64,000 nucleotides of DNA from Hymenobacter psychrotolerans DSM 18569 (GCF_900142395.1 NZ_FRAS01000016.1:61333-125332); one strand, 5' to 3'. Shown: positions 17,509-26,406, counted from the first letter of the stretch. Notes: generated from the sequence alone by a model not told the origin. Program-made: numbers and translations.

Positions 17509-19182
17509 ATGCTCATTGACCTCCGCATCCGAAACTACGCCCTGATTGAACAGCTGCAGTTGCAGCCTTCGGCGCTCCTCAATATCATCACCGGCGAAAC
17601 GGGCGCCGGCAAGTCTATTATGCTGGGGGCCATTGGCCTGCTGCTTGGCAACCGCGCCGACTCGCGCATGCTGTTCGACACGGATAAGAAATGCGTGATT
17701 GAGGGCCAGTTCGATATCAGCAGCTACCAGCTGCAGGATATTTTCGAGTCCGAAGACCTCGACTACGATGCGCAGTGCATTCTGCGGCGCGAGATAAGTC
17801 CGGGCGGCAAGAGCCGGGCCTTCGTGAACGACACGCCCGTGACGCTGGAAACGCTGCGCCACATTGGGGCCAACCTGATGGACATTCATTCGCAGCACGA
17901 TACGCTGCTGCTCGGGGATGCTGTGTTTCAGTTGAATCTGCTGGACCTGTACGCCGGGCTGGTGCCTGCGCGGGCCCAGTACAGCAACGCCTACCGCCAG
18001 TACCGCAAGCTGGAAACCGACCTGAAAGCCCTGGAAGACCAGGTGGCGCAGGCCAATAAAGAGCTGGACTACCACAGCTTTCTGCTCAGTGAGCTGGAGG
18101 ATGCCCGCCTCGACAACGAGCAGCAGGACGAGCTGGAGCAGGAAGTAAAGGAGCTGGAGCACGCCGAGGAAATCAAGTACAAGCTCACCAACGCCCTGCA
18201 GGCCCTGAGCGAAGGCGAATACTGCGCCACCGGGGCCCTGAAGGACGCCACTATGCTGCTGGGCCAGATTGCGCCCTACTCGGAGCCGGCCCGCGAGCTA
18301 AAGCACCGCCTGGACAGCTGCCTGATTGAGCTGCACGACATTGCCGACGAAATTGAAGCTGTGGAGCGTCGCACCGAAGGCGACCCGGCCCGCATTGATG
18401 AGCTGCAGGGCCGCCTGAACGTGCTCTACAGTCTGCAGCGCAAGCACCAGGTGCGCGACGTAGTGGCCCTGCTGGCCGTGCGCTCCGACCTGCGCGACAA
18501 AGTAAGTTCCGTGCTCAACCTCGATAAGCAGATAAACCGCCTCCGCCGCGACGCGGAAGCTACGCTGGCCACCGTGACCAAGCAGGCCACGCGCCTTTCC
18601 GAAGCCCGCCGCAAGGTGTTTCCGAAGTTCGAGAAGGAGCTGGCTGCGCTACTCTCGGATCTGGGCATGCCACACTCGCGCATTGTGGTGCAGCACCAGG
18701 AAGGTGCGCCGGCCGCCAGCGGCATCGACATTATCAGCATCCTGTTTTCGGCCAACAAAGGCGCGCAGCCCCAGACGCTGAGCAAATCGGCTTCCGGCGG
18801 TGAATTCTCGCGCCTGATGCTGTGCATCAAGTACATGCTGGCCGACAAGACGGCCTTGCCCACCATTGTGTTCGACGAAATTGACACGGGTATCAGCGGG
18901 GAAATTGCGGTGAAAGTGGGCCGTATGATGCAGCAGATGGCCAAGAAGCACCAGCTCATCACCATCTCGCACCTGCCACAGATGGCCGCTGCTGGCGACA
19001 CGCACTATTTCGTATACAAGGAAGACCGCGCCGACCGCACCGTGAGCCGCATCCGGCTGCTGAGCCTGGAGGAGCGGATTCAGGAAATTGCCCAGATGAT
19101 TTCGGGCGCCAAGCCCAGCCAGCACGCCTACCAGAGTGCCCGCGAGCTACTGGCCATGCGCGGTGAGGAACTGGTAGGGTAG
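17509..19182 (+). CDS. recN: DNA repair protein RecN
   Basis: The protein is 557 residues. It is an SMC-like ATPase for double-strand break repair. Walker A is GETGAGKS close to the N-terminus. A long coiled-coil region follows (about 150-390, e.g. QDELEQEVKELEHAEEIKYK). The C-terminal lobe has the ABC signature SASGGEFSRLML and Walker B TIVFDEIDTGISG, then ISHLPQMAAAGD. Length and N-terminus MLIDLRIRNYALIEQ match the family; the ATG at 17509 is preferred to a TTG six bases earlier. It completes the bamD-recN block. Confidence 0.95.
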   Translation: MLIDLRIRNYALIEQLQLQPSALLNIITGETGAGKSIMLGAIGLLLGNRADSRMLFDTDKKCVIEGQFDISSYQLQDIFESEDLDYDAQCILRREISPGGKSRAFVNDTPVTLETLRHIGANLMDIHSQHDTLLLGDAVFQLNLLDLYAGLVPARAQYSNAYRQYRKLETDLKALEDQVAQANKELDYHSFLLSELEDARLDNEQQDELEQEVKELEHAEEIKYKLTNALQALSEGEYCATGALKDATMLLGQIAPYSEPARELKHRLDSCLIELHDIADEIEAVERRTEGDPARIDELQGRLNVLYSLQRKHQVRDVVALLAVRSDLRDKVSSVLNLDKQINRLRRDAEATLATVTKQATRLSEARRKVFPKFEKELAALLSDLGMPHSRIVVQHQEGAPAASGIDIISILFSANKGAQPQTLSKSASGGEFSRLMLCIKYMLADKTALPTIVFDEIDTGISGEIAVKVGRMMQQMAKKHQLITISHLPQMAAAGDTHYFVYKEDRADRTVSRIRLLSLEERIQEIAQMISGAKPSQHAYQSARELLAMRGEELVG

Positions 19183-19186
19183 AAAA

Positions 19187-19221
19187 TGAGTAGATGAATG
19201 GATGAGTGAATGAGTGAATAG
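19187..19221. repeat. short tandem repeat (ATGAGTGA-type)
   Basis: Imperfect copies of GATGAATG/GATGAGTGA follow the recN stop. A partly complementary TACTCACTCATC lies just before fabI (about 19298-19310). Looks like simple-sequence expansion. Confidence 0.5.
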
Positions 19222-19312
19222 CTAACTTGCCAGCCGCTAACCTGGAGTTTCAAACGGTACAGTGGCGCTAAGAACAGCAACGTACCGTTTCACCATCTTA
19301 CTCACTCATCTT

Positions 19313-20134
19313 ATGTCAAGTAACCTGCTCGCGGGCAAAGTCGGTATCATTTCCGGCGCGCTGAACGAAGAATCCATTGCCTGGAAAGTGGCCCTGAAGG
19401 CACACGCCGAAGGTGCCCGCATTGTGCTCACCAATGCCCCGCTGGCCATGCGCATGGGCGAAATCAACAAGCTCGCCGAGCAGTGCAACGCGCCTATCAT
19501 CCCGGCCGATGCTACTTCTATGGAAGACCTCGAAAAGCTGTTCAGCGGTGCGCAGGAGCACTTTGGCGGCAAGCTGGATTTCGTGCTGCACAGCATTGGC
19601 ATGAGCGCCAATATCCGCAAGGGCAAGCACTACGGCGAGCTGAACTACGAGTGGTACCAGAAGACGCTGGATGTGTCGGCGCTGTCGTTCCACAAGATGC
19701 TGGCCGTGGCTGAAAAGCAGGACGCTTTCAATGAGTGGGGTTCAGCCGTAGCACTGTCGTACATTGCCGCGCAGCGCGCTTTCCTCGACTACACCGATAT
19801 GTCGCAGGCCAAAGCAGTGCTCGAAAGCATTGCCCGCAGCTACGGCCAGCGCCTCGGCAAGCTCAAGAAAGTGCGCGTGAACACCATTTCCCAGTCGCCG
19901 ACCAAAACCACGGCCGGTACCGGTATCAGCGGCTTCGATGCCTTCTACGAGTACGCCAACCGCCTCTCGCCGCTGGGCAACGCTCCGGCTGAAGCCTGCG
20001 CCGACTACTGCATCAGCCTGTTCTCGGACCTGACGCGCTACGTGACCATGCAGAACCTCATGCATGACGGCGGCTTCAGCACCACCGGCATTTCGGAAGA
20101 AATAGTGGAGCTGATAACGAAAGCCAATTCGTAG
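19313..20134 (+). CDS. fabI: enoyl-[acyl-carrier-protein] reductase (NADH) FabI
   Basis: The protein is 273 residues. It reduces trans-2-enoyl-ACP in the last step of each fatty acid elongation cycle. The N-terminal GKVGIISGALNEESIAWKVA is the FabI cofactor-binding variant of the SDR motif. The catalytic Y-x6-K reads YTDMSQAK, preceded by LSYIAAQRAFLDY. SPTKTTAGTGISGFDAF is the flexible substrate-binding loop. The upstream in-frame extension is not family-like, so I start at ATG 19313 (MSSNLLAGK). A terminator follows. Confidence 0.95.
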   Translation: MSSNLLAGKVGIISGALNEESIAWKVALKAHAEGARIVLTNAPLAMRMGEINKLAEQCNAPIIPADATSMEDLEKLFSGAQEHFGGKLDFVLHSIGMSANIRKGKHYGELNYEWYQKTLDVSALSFHKMLAVAEKQDAFNEWGSAVALSYIAAQRAFLDYTDMSQAKAVLESIARSYGQRLGKLKKVRVNTISQSPTKTTAGTGISGFDAFYEYANRLSPLGNAPAEACADYCISLFSDLTRYVTMQNLMHDGGFSTTGISEEIVELITKANS

Positions 20135-20158
20135 GGTGTAGCAGCATGCTGCTTTGAG

Positions 20159-20189
20159 GAGCCCGGCCGACAGGTCGGGCTTCTTTCGT
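20159..20189 (+). terminator. terminator of fabI
   Basis: AGCCCG pairs with CGGGCT around GCCGACAGGT, followed by the T-rich TCTTTCGTTTT. Confidence 0.55.
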
Positions 20190-20232
20190 TTTACTGGTAA
20201 CGAGCCTTGCCGATATGGCTGAGCCGACGCAT

Positions 20233-20256
20233 GGCAACGTTCCCGGCAACGTTTGC
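20233..20256. promoter_or_regulatory. tandem 12-mer, possible LacI-family operator of the pectin locus
   Basis: GGCAACGTTCCC is followed directly by GGCAACGTTTGC. The first copy is a perfect GGnAACGTTnCC palindrome, the kind of site bound by LacI/GalR-type regulators. It lies about 90 bases upstream of the first pectin gene. No regulator gene is in the window. Confidence 0.35.
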
Positions 20257-20343
20257 GCGGAAATAGGACTGTGTGAGTGCCGCCAAGAGCCAATTTTGCA
20301 GTATTATGTCCGTTGTAAGCTCCAGCCCCCCCACCCATTTTGC

Positions 20344-21128
20344 ATGAAATTTAGCCTCGATAAGGCCCTCTGGGGGCTGCTGATGCTCATTCTGCTGGCT
20401 TTTGTGCCGGCACCGCCCACCAACATCACCGTCTACCTCATCGGCGACTCGACCCTGTCGGTGAAGGAGCGCCGTTACTATCCGGAGACGGGGTGGGGGA
20501 TGCCGTTTCCGGTGTTTTTCGATGAAACCGTAACTGTAGACAACCGCGCCCAGAACGGCCGCAGCACCCGCACGTTCATTGCCGAAAACCGCTGGCAGCC
20601 CGTGGCCGCGGCCCTGAAGCCCGGGGACTATGTGCTGATTCAGTTCGGACATAACGACGAGGTGCCCACCAAGCGCAGCTACACGCCCGAAGCCGACTAC
20701 AAGGCGAATCTGGTGCGCTTCATCACCGAAACCCGCTCCAAAAAAGCCACGCCCGTGCTTCTGACGCCGGTAGCACACCGCAAATTCGACGCGGCCGGCA
20801 AGGTGGAGGGCACGCACACCATGTATTCGGGGATTGTGCGCACGGTGGCGCAGGAACAGGGCGGGTCGCTCATCGACCTGACCAGACCAGCCAGGCGCTG
20901 CTGCAGGAGTTCGGGGTGGAAAACCCGAAGCTGCTCTTCAACCAGCTGGCTCCGGGCGAGCATCCTAACTACCCCGCCGGCCGCGACGACAACACGCACT
21001 TCCCGGAACTGGGCGCCCGCAGGATGGCGCAGCTCATGCTGGCCGATATCCGCCGGCTGAAGCTGGAGCTGGCCGACCGGATTGTGCGGCAGGAAGTGAA
21101 GAAAACCGTGGACCCGCAGGCCCGCTAA
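20344..21128 (+). pseudogene. rhamnogalacturonan acetylesterase-like SGNH hydrolase, frameshifted
   Basis: Two frames together make a complete protein of about 261 residues. The first frame (from ATG 20344, signal/membrane segment WGLLMLILLAFVP) carries the GDS block LIGDSTLS and the block III IQFGHND, and runs to GGSLIDL. From about 20882 the homology continues one frame over: SQALLQEFGVENPKLLF, GEHPNYPAGRDDNTHFPELG, including the catalytic Asp/His block. One missing base near 20879-20884 (CTGACCAG) restores it. If intact it would remove acetyl groups from rhamnogalacturonan. It may be a true inactivating mutation or a sequencing error; it heads the pectin locus. Confidence 0.85.
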
Positions 21129-21139
21129 TACTGTTGCTG

Positions 21140-22102
21140 ATGAGAAACCTATTGCTTCTGCTGGCGTTGTGCTGGCTCACGCTGGGCCGGGCACTTGGGG
21201 CCGCGCCGGCCTACGATTTTGTGGTGGCCCAGGACGGCAGCGGACAGTTCCGGACGGTGCAGGAAGCCTTTAACGCCGTGCCCGATTTCCGAAAAAAAGT
21301 CACGACCATTTTCATCAAAAAGGGCGTGTACAAGGAGAAGCTGATTCTGGCCGGCTCCAAGCACTTCGTGAAAATAGTGGGCGAGGACCGCGAGAAAACC
21401 ATCCTCACCTACGACGACTACAACCAGAAAAAGAACATTTTCGGGGAAGACAAGGGCACTTCCGGCTCGGCCAGCTGCTACATCTACGGCCCCGATTTCA
21501 CGGCCGAAAACCTGACGTTTCAGAACTCTTCCGGGCCGGTGGGGCAGGCCGTAGCCATGTGGGTAGCCGGCGACAAGGCGCGGTTTAAGAACTGCCGCTT
21601 CCTGGGCTTTCAGGATACGCTCTACACCTACGGCTACGGCAGCCGCCAGTACTACCAGGACTGCTACATCGAGGGCACCGTGGATTTTATCTTCGGCAGC
21701 AGCACGGCGTGGTTTGAGGGCTGCACCATTTTCGGCAAAACCAGCGGCTTCGTGACGGCCGCCTCCACGCCCGACAGTACGCGGTATGGCTACGTATTCA
21801 ACCGGTGCAAAATCACCGGCGACGCGCCAGCGGGCAGCTTTTACCTCGGCCGGCCCTGGCGGCCCTACGCCAAAACGGTGTTTCTAGACTGTGAGCTGGG
21901 CAAGCAGATCCGGCCCGAAGGCTGGGACCACTGGGACAAGGAAAGCAACAAGCAAACCGCCCGCTACGCCGAATACCAGAGCCGCGGCCCCGGTGCGGCT
22001 CCCACGAAGCGGGTAGCGTGGGCGAAGCAGCTCACGGAAGCCGAAGCCCGGCAGTACACGCTGCCCAACGTGCTGCGCGGCTGGGACCCTACCAAAGACT
22101 AG
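21140..22102 (+). CDS. pectin methylesterase (CE8), first of a tandem pair
   Basis: The protein is 320 residues. A signal peptide (RNLLLLLALCWLTLGRALGA) is followed by a right-handed beta-helix of carbohydrate esterase family 8. Motifs: VAQDGSGQFRTVQEA at the start, FQDTLYTYG with a catalytic Asp, IEGTVDFIFGSSTAWF with the second Asp, and LGRPWRPYAKTVF with the conserved Arg/Trp. It removes methyl esters from homogalacturonan outside the cytoplasm. I chose ATG 21140 over the TTG at 21134. It starts 11 bases after the acetylesterase stop, so the genes form one transcript. Confidence 0.93.
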   Translation: MRNLLLLLALCWLTLGRALGAAPAYDFVVAQDGSGQFRTVQEAFNAVPDFRKKVTTIFIKKGVYKEKLILAGSKHFVKIVGEDREKTILTYDDYNQKKNIFGEDKGTSGSASCYIYGPDFTAENLTFQNSSGPVGQAVAMWVAGDKARFKNCRFLGFQDTLYTYGYGSRQYYQDCYIEGTVDFIFGSSTAWFEGCTIFGKTSGFVTAASTPDSTRYGYVFNRCKITGDAPAGSFYLGRPWRPYAKTVFLDCELGKQIRPEGWDHWDKESNKQTARYAEYQSRGPGAAPTKRVAWAKQLTEAEARQYTLPNVLRGWDPTKD

Positions 22103-22136
22103 CCTCCTGTATTCATGCTTGATGCCCAGCTTACCC

Positions 22137-23090
22137 ATGAAGTCCACCGTACTGAGTTTGTTACTTTCACTGTTTGCATTGGCGGCCTACGCCCGGCCAG
22201 GCACCGAGCTTGTGGTGGCGCAGGACGGCAGCGGGCAATTCCGCACGGTGCAGGAAGCCATTGATGCCGTGCCCAACCAGTCGCCGACGCGCACCGTCAT
22301 TCGCATTCGGAAGGGTGTGTACAAGGAAAAGCTGGTGGTGCCGGTGCTGAAGGTGCGCGTCTCGCTTATCGGCGAAGACCGGGACCAGACCATTCTCACC
22401 TTCGACGACCACAGCGGCAAAGGCGCCATCAATACCTACACCTCTCATTCGGTTCTGATTCAGGGCGCCGACTTCACGGCGGAGAACCTGACGTTTCAGA
22501 ATACCGCCGGGCGCACAGCCGGGCAGGCCGTGGCGCTGCACGTAGAGGCCGACCGGTGCACCTTCCGCAACTGCCGCATCCTCGGCGACCAGGACACGCT
22601 GTTTCTGGCCACGGCCCACAGCCGCCAATATTTCCAGAGCTGCCACATCGAAGGCACCACCGACTTTATCTTCGGGGCCAGCACGGCCGTTTTCGACCAG
22701 TGCACCATCGTCAGCAAGAAAAACTCGCACATTACGGCTGCCTCTACGCCACAGGAGCAGCCCTACGGCTTTGTGTTTCTGGATTGCCGGCTGGAAGCAG
22801 ACGCCACGCAAGCCACCAACGTGTCGCTGGGACGGCCGTGGCGGCCGTATGGCAGCGCGGTGTACGTGCGCACCTGGATGGGCCCGCACATCCGGCCCGA
22901 AGGCTGGGACAACTGGAAGAACGCCGAAAACGAGAAAACCGCTCGCTACGCCGAGTACCGCTCCACCGGCCCCGGCGCGGCCCCGGATAAGCGGGTGAAA
23001 TGGGCCCGGCAGCTCACCGGCAAAGAAGCAAAGCAGTACACGCTCAAGCACATCTTCGGCAGCCAGCAACCCTGGAACCCGGGCAGATAG
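22137..23090 (+). CDS. pectin methylesterase (CE8), second of a tandem pair
   Basis: The protein is 317 residues. A signal peptide (MKSTVLSLLLSLFALAAYA) is followed by the same beta-helix layout as its neighbour: VAQDGSGQFRTVQEAIDAVP, GDQDTLFLATAHSRQYF, IEGTTDFIFGASTAVFD and LGRPWRPYGSAVYV. Both catalytic Asp regions and the Arg/Trp motif are intact. It is clearly a paralogue of the upstream gene but well diverged, suggesting different pectin preference. I prefer ATG 22137 because the signal peptide begins there; ATG 22122 is also open. It is separated by 34 bases from its partner. Confidence 0.92.
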   Translation: MKSTVLSLLLSLFALAAYARPGTELVVAQDGSGQFRTVQEAIDAVPNQSPTRTVIRIRKGVYKEKLVVPVLKVRVSLIGEDRDQTILTFDDHSGKGAINTYTSHSVLIQGADFTAENLTFQNTAGRTAGQAVALHVEADRCTFRNCRILGDQDTLFLATAHSRQYFQSCHIEGTTDFIFGASTAVFDQCTIVSKKNSHITAASTPQEQPYGFVFLDCRLEADATQATNVSLGRPWRPYGSAVYVRTWMGPHIRPEGWDNWKNAENEKTARYAEYRSTGPGAAPDKRVKWARQLTGKEAKQYTLKHIFGSQQPWNPGR

Positions 23091-23107
23091 CGCCACGAAA
23101 CGCTGGC

Positions 23108-24184
23108 TTATTCCGGTTTCGCCAGTTCCTGCTCAAACGCGGCTACCAGCGGCTCCAACGCTGCGCGGTTGGCTTCTGCGCGCTGGTCTTTCAGGAGGGC
23201 CCGTAATTGCTCGGGTGTGGCGTGGGCCGCCAGGTACTCCAGCAAAGCCCCGCCCACGGCGTACAGCTGCCCTTCGTCGGCTGCTTCGGGGTGCTCCCAG
23301 AGGCGCCACACGTCGGCGCGGCCCTGCGCAAGCTGCCGGGCGCGCTGCAACCGGTTGGCGCCGGTCTGGTCCAGATACACGGCAATACCCTCGTTAATCA
23401 GCTTGGTTCGCTGGGTCGGCTGCAGGCTGTGCTGCACCAGCACGTGCGCCAGCTCGTGGCCCCGGGTCTGGTTCTGGCGGGCATTCACCAGCATGGCTTC
23501 CGGCACCGCAAAGCCCAGCTCCCGCTGCAGAACCGGCTTGGCATCGGCCTTGTTGTTCCAGACGTAGAAGTCGATTTTTTTGGAAAGCGAAGCCGGAAAC
23601 TTCTGGCTGATGGCCTGATACGCCTGCTCCCGCTCAGCGGCGTACCGGGCCAGATCCGGCACCTGCTCCGGCGACTGAAAGTGCAGCCGCAGATGCGCCG
23701 TTTCCACCACTCTCCAGCCCGCATAAAACGGCAGCAGCTGGTAGCCCTGCAGGCGGCGCTGGGCATACTTAGTGGCGTTCTGGGTGTTGTTGAGGGCCAC
23801 GCACTCTTCCAGCGCCGCCTGCGCCTTGGCCGGCTGGTCGGTGAAATAATAGGAGGTGCCCAGATAGCCCAGGCTCCAGACTTTCACGCCATCGGAGCCA
23901 GCCGGAACCTGACGGCTTTTTTCCAGGTGCGGAATGGCCTCCGGGTAGCGGTTCTGGTCAGCGTAGGCGCGGCCCACGAACATGTGTAGTATGGGCTGCT
24001 GGTCGTTTTTACGCAATGAAGCCTCTCCCTGCGCAATGAGCTGATCCAGCTGGCCGCTCACGTAGAGCCTGCCGGCTTCTTCGGACGTTTGCGCCCGGGC
24101 GGCGGGCAGATAGATTAGGCCCGCCAACAGGCTCAGCATCATTCCATACAGTTTTGGGCGGCGGAAAATACGTCGGGTTTGCAT
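23108..24184 (-). CDS. TPR protein with MA-clan (gluzincin) metallopeptidase-like domain
   Basis: The protein is 358 residues. After a basic n-region a signal peptide ends at AARAQ. Residues about 33-150 are TPR-like (LDQLIAQGEASLRKNDQQP, YADQNRYPEAIPHLEKS, DQPAKAQAALEECVAL). The second half carries a zinc-binding HELAHVLVQHS and a downstream glutamate in INEGIAVYLDQ, the layout of peptidase MA-like families. It is probably periplasmic or extracellular with unknown substrate. It is convergent with the pectinesterase pair, 17 bases apart, and has no evident link to pectin use. Confidence 0.8.
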   Translation of the reverse strand: MQTRRIFRRPKLYGMMLSLLAGLIYLPAARAQTSEEAGRLYVSGQLDQLIAQGEASLRKNDQQPILHMFVGRAYADQNRYPEAIPHLEKSRQVPAGSDGVKVWSLGYLGTSYYFTDQPAKAQAALEECVALNNTQNATKYAQRRLQGYQLLPFYAGWRVVETAHLRLHFQSPEQVPDLARYAAEREQAYQAISQKFPASLSKKIDFYVWNNKADAKPVLQRELGFAVPEAMLVNARQNQTRGHELAHVLVQHSLQPTQRTKLINEGIAVYLDQTGANRLQRARQLAQGRADVWRLWEHPEAADEGQLYAVGGALLEYLAAHATPEQLRALLKDQRAEANRAALEPLVAAFEQELAKPE

Positions 24185-24361
24185 GGCGGCAACTAACGCA
24201 GAATCCAGGAAGTTACCTAGTACTCTGTGAGCTGCTGCCGGTTGTATTCGCGGGCGGCACCGGTGGCTACCGGCAAAAGCCGGAAAATAACCTTCCGCAG
24301 AGCGGTTCGTTGATACAGGCTCTCACCCACGGCGCCACCCACGTCGCCCATTCGTACCTCT

Positions 24362-24778
24362 ATGCAAGCTCAACATTCCCTCGAAGACGTTCTGAATACG
24401 CTGCAAAAGAAACTCTCCTTTTTCCAGAACCTGGTGCTGGTAGCCGCCGCCGATGGGGCCCTGGACAAGCAGGAAAGCGAGTTTCTGCTGCAGATTGGGG
24501 CCCGCCTCGGCCTTACTTCCGAGCAAGTGCTGCCCATTGCCGACAACCTGAGCGTGCTCAGCTTCATTGTGCCCGCCGATGGCCTGCAGCGCACCCTGGA
24601 ACTGCAGACGCTGGTGCAGATGATGCTGCAGGACGGCCAGATTGACCCGCGCGAGTACGGCCTGTGCCTGGAATACGCCCACCGCATCGGCTATGGCAAG
24701 GACATCCTCGATGATATGGTGAGCCAGCTGGCGGGCGGCAAGCCCATCGGCAATCCTACGCCACCGACTGCCAGCTAA
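24362..24778 (+). CDS. TerB-family (tellurite resistance-like) protein
   Basis: The protein is 138 residues and all helical. FFQNLVLVAAADGALDKQES carries the acidic TerB metal-binding pattern, mirrored by MMLQDGQIDPREYGLCLEYA in the second half. There is no signal peptide, so it is cytoplasmic. TerB proteins occur both in tellurite/stress clusters and as stand-alone genes; no other ter gene is nearby, so resistance should not be assumed. A long palindrome follows the gene. Confidence 0.8.
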   Translation: MQAQHSLEDVLNTLQKKLSFFQNLVLVAAADGALDKQESEFLLQIGARLGLTSEQVLPIADNLSVLSFIVPADGLQRTLELQTLVQMMLQDGQIDPREYGLCLEYAHRIGYGKDILDDMVSQLAGGKPIGNPTPPTAS

Positions 24779-24784
24779 GTTCAA

Positions 24785-24841
24785 TCAGCTACAACTAGAA
24801 CGGGGCACCCACTGGGTGCCCCGTTCTAGTTGTAGCTGATG
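24785..24841. repeat. 57-base near-perfect palindrome after terB
   Basis: Twenty-eight bases (24785-24812, starting ATCAGCTACAACTAGAACGG) are perfectly complementary to 24814-24841 around a single central C. The stem is far longer than a normal terminator and has no U tract. It lies between terB (+) and the PRISE reductase (-), so it may end both transcripts, or be a palindromic repeat element. Confidence 0.85.
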
Positions 24842-24906
24842 ACGTAGTGCCGCCGCCAGCCCCTGAGGCAGAGCTGCACTTGGCAGGAGCAGCCATTGCG
24901 GTAGGC

Positions 24907-25977
24907 TTACGGAATCAGCCGGTCGGTGCGCAGCTGCCGGAACAGGTCGAAAAAGGAGTCCTCGGTGGACTGGTAGGCCAGAAAACCACGCTTGCGGCTG
25001 TTGGTCATGTCGGTCATCACCTCGATGGGGCGGCCCAGGTCCAGGTCGGTGTGCCAGGGGGAGGCGAGGCGGCTGAGGTCGGCTTCCTGCAGGTTATGGC
25101 GCTCGGCTATTTCGCGCCACACGGCACCGTCAGTGGCCAGCTCGGCTTCCAGCGGGTGCACGGTGCCATCGAAGCCCACCGCTTCTACCCCGAACCATGC
25201 CGCCAGTCGCGGCCACAGCCAGCTCCAGCGGAATATGTCGCCGTTCACGATGTTGAAGGCCTCGTTGCGGGCGGTTTCGGTGGTGGCGGCCCAGCGCAGC
25301 TGCTTCGCAATAATGCGGGCGTCCGTCACATCGGAGAGGCCATTCCACTGGGCTTCGGAGCCGGGCCAGCGGAATAGACGGCCGGTTTCCTTGCAGATGC
25401 TGGCGTACACGGCCAGCGTGGTGCCCAGGTTCATAAGGTTGCCCACGGCCTTCCCAATGATGGTGTGCGGGCGGTGGATGCTCCACGTAAACCCGTCGCG
25501 GGCCGCAGCGGCGTACACCTCGTCTTCCTGAGCGTAGTAGAAGTTGTCAAGGGGCAGGCGGGGCTGCTCTTCGCGCAGCGGGGTGGGCGGAGCCACGCCC
25601 CCGCTCACGTAGGCCTCAAACGGCCCCAGATAGTGTTTGAGGCCCGTTACCAGCGCCACATGTTGCACCGTCTGTTGGGGCGCCAGCGCATCCAGCAGGT
25701 TGCGCACCATCACGCTGTTTACGCGTATGTTTTCGGCTTCGGTATCCTGCCGCATCCAGCTGGTGATGAATACGTGGGTGGGTGCCAGGCCGGCCAGGGC
25801 AGCTTGCAGGCTGGCGGGGTCGAGCAGGTCGGCGGCGACGGGGTGCAGGCCGGGCACGTCATCGGGGCGGGGTGTGCGGGCCAGGCCGTAGGTGGTCCAG
25901 TTGTGGGCCAGCAGCTCGCGGGCCAGGTTGCTACCGATGATGCCGGTAGCACCTACTACAAGGGCAATATTGCGCAT
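24907..25977 (-). CDS. PRISE-type (progesterone 5-beta-reductase/iridoid synthase-like) SDR oxidoreductase
   Basis: The protein is 356 residues. The Rossmann start is NIALVVGATGIIGSNLAREL. The catalytic motif NFYYAQEDEVY matches the PRISE signature NFYYxxED rather than the classical YxxxK. The remaining landmarks are the HRPHTIIGKAVGN segment and a C-terminal helical region. Such enzymes reduce enones with NADPH; the bacterial substrate is unknown. I start at ATG 25977; the extra 15 residues upstream are not family-like. It stands alone between terB and the barstar gene. Confidence 0.85.
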   Translation of the reverse strand: MRNIALVVGATGIIGSNLARELLAHNWTTYGLARTPRPDDVPGLHPVAADLLDPASLQAALAGLAPTHVFITSWMRQDTEAENIRVNSVMVRNLLDALAPQQTVQHVALVTGLKHYLGPFEAYVSGGVAPPTPLREEQPRLPLDNFYYAQEDEVYAAAARDGFTWSIHRPHTIIGKAVGNLMNLGTTLAVYASICKETGRLFRWPGSEAQWNGLSDVTDARIIAKQLRWAATTETARNEAFNIVNGDIFRWSWLWPRLAAWFGVEAVGFDGTVHPLEAELATDGAVWREIAERHNLQEADLSRLASPWHTDLDLGRPIEVMTDMTNSRKRGFLAYQSTEDSFFDLFRQLRTDRLIP

Positions 25978-26073
25978 AGGTTGGGGTTCGAAAGTGCATA
26001 AATGCCGCTTCTGGTACGGCACAAGCTGTTACAACAGCTGAACCTCCGGTTTGTCTTGCCCTTATGTCTGGCG

Positions 26074-26337
26074 TTAAGCCAGCACGATGCGCTTGGGTGC
26101 CATTTCGACGGCGTAGTCCTGGATTACCTGCCGCAGAATCTCCATGTCGCGGGGGCACTGCTCGGCAAACGCCTGCCAGTTGGTCAGCGTCAGTTGCTCC
26201 GGCATTTCCACTATGGCTACGATAGAATCCCAGAAGGCATCCCAACTGGGGCCGTACCAGTCTTCAAACCCTAGCTTTTCCTTAAACAGCTGGTGTATGG
26301 CCGCTTTGCTGGTGATGCCGGTCAGGTCGAGGGTCAT
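26074..26337 (-). CDS. barstar-family protein (orphan ribonuclease inhibitor-like)
   Basis: The protein is 87 residues, the usual barstar length. MTLDLTGITSKAAIHQLFKE, LGFEDWYGPSWDAFWDSI and MEILRQVIQDYAVEM follow the barstar fold order. The segment with acidic and aromatic residues (FEDWYGPSWDAF) is where barstar binds barnase. No barnase or other nuclease is seen on either side, so the partner is elsewhere or lost, or the protein has another binding role. Start at ATG 26337 gives the normal N-terminus. It lies in an AT-richer stretch. Confidence 0.85.
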   Translation of the reverse strand: MTLDLTGITSKAAIHQLFKEKLGFEDWYGPSWDAFWDSIVAIVEMPEQLTLTNWQAFAEQCPRDMEILRQVIQDYAVEMAPKRIVLA

Positions 26338-26406
26338 GGGTGGAAATCTGCTTTTGAGGTATCTGCCCAGCCAAATGAGCCAATAGAACTGCGCAGGCAA
26401 AAAGCT

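Noticed and set aside
24362..24778. Tellurite resistance operon
   Set aside because: Only a lone TerB-like gene is present; no terC, terD or related genes lie nearby.
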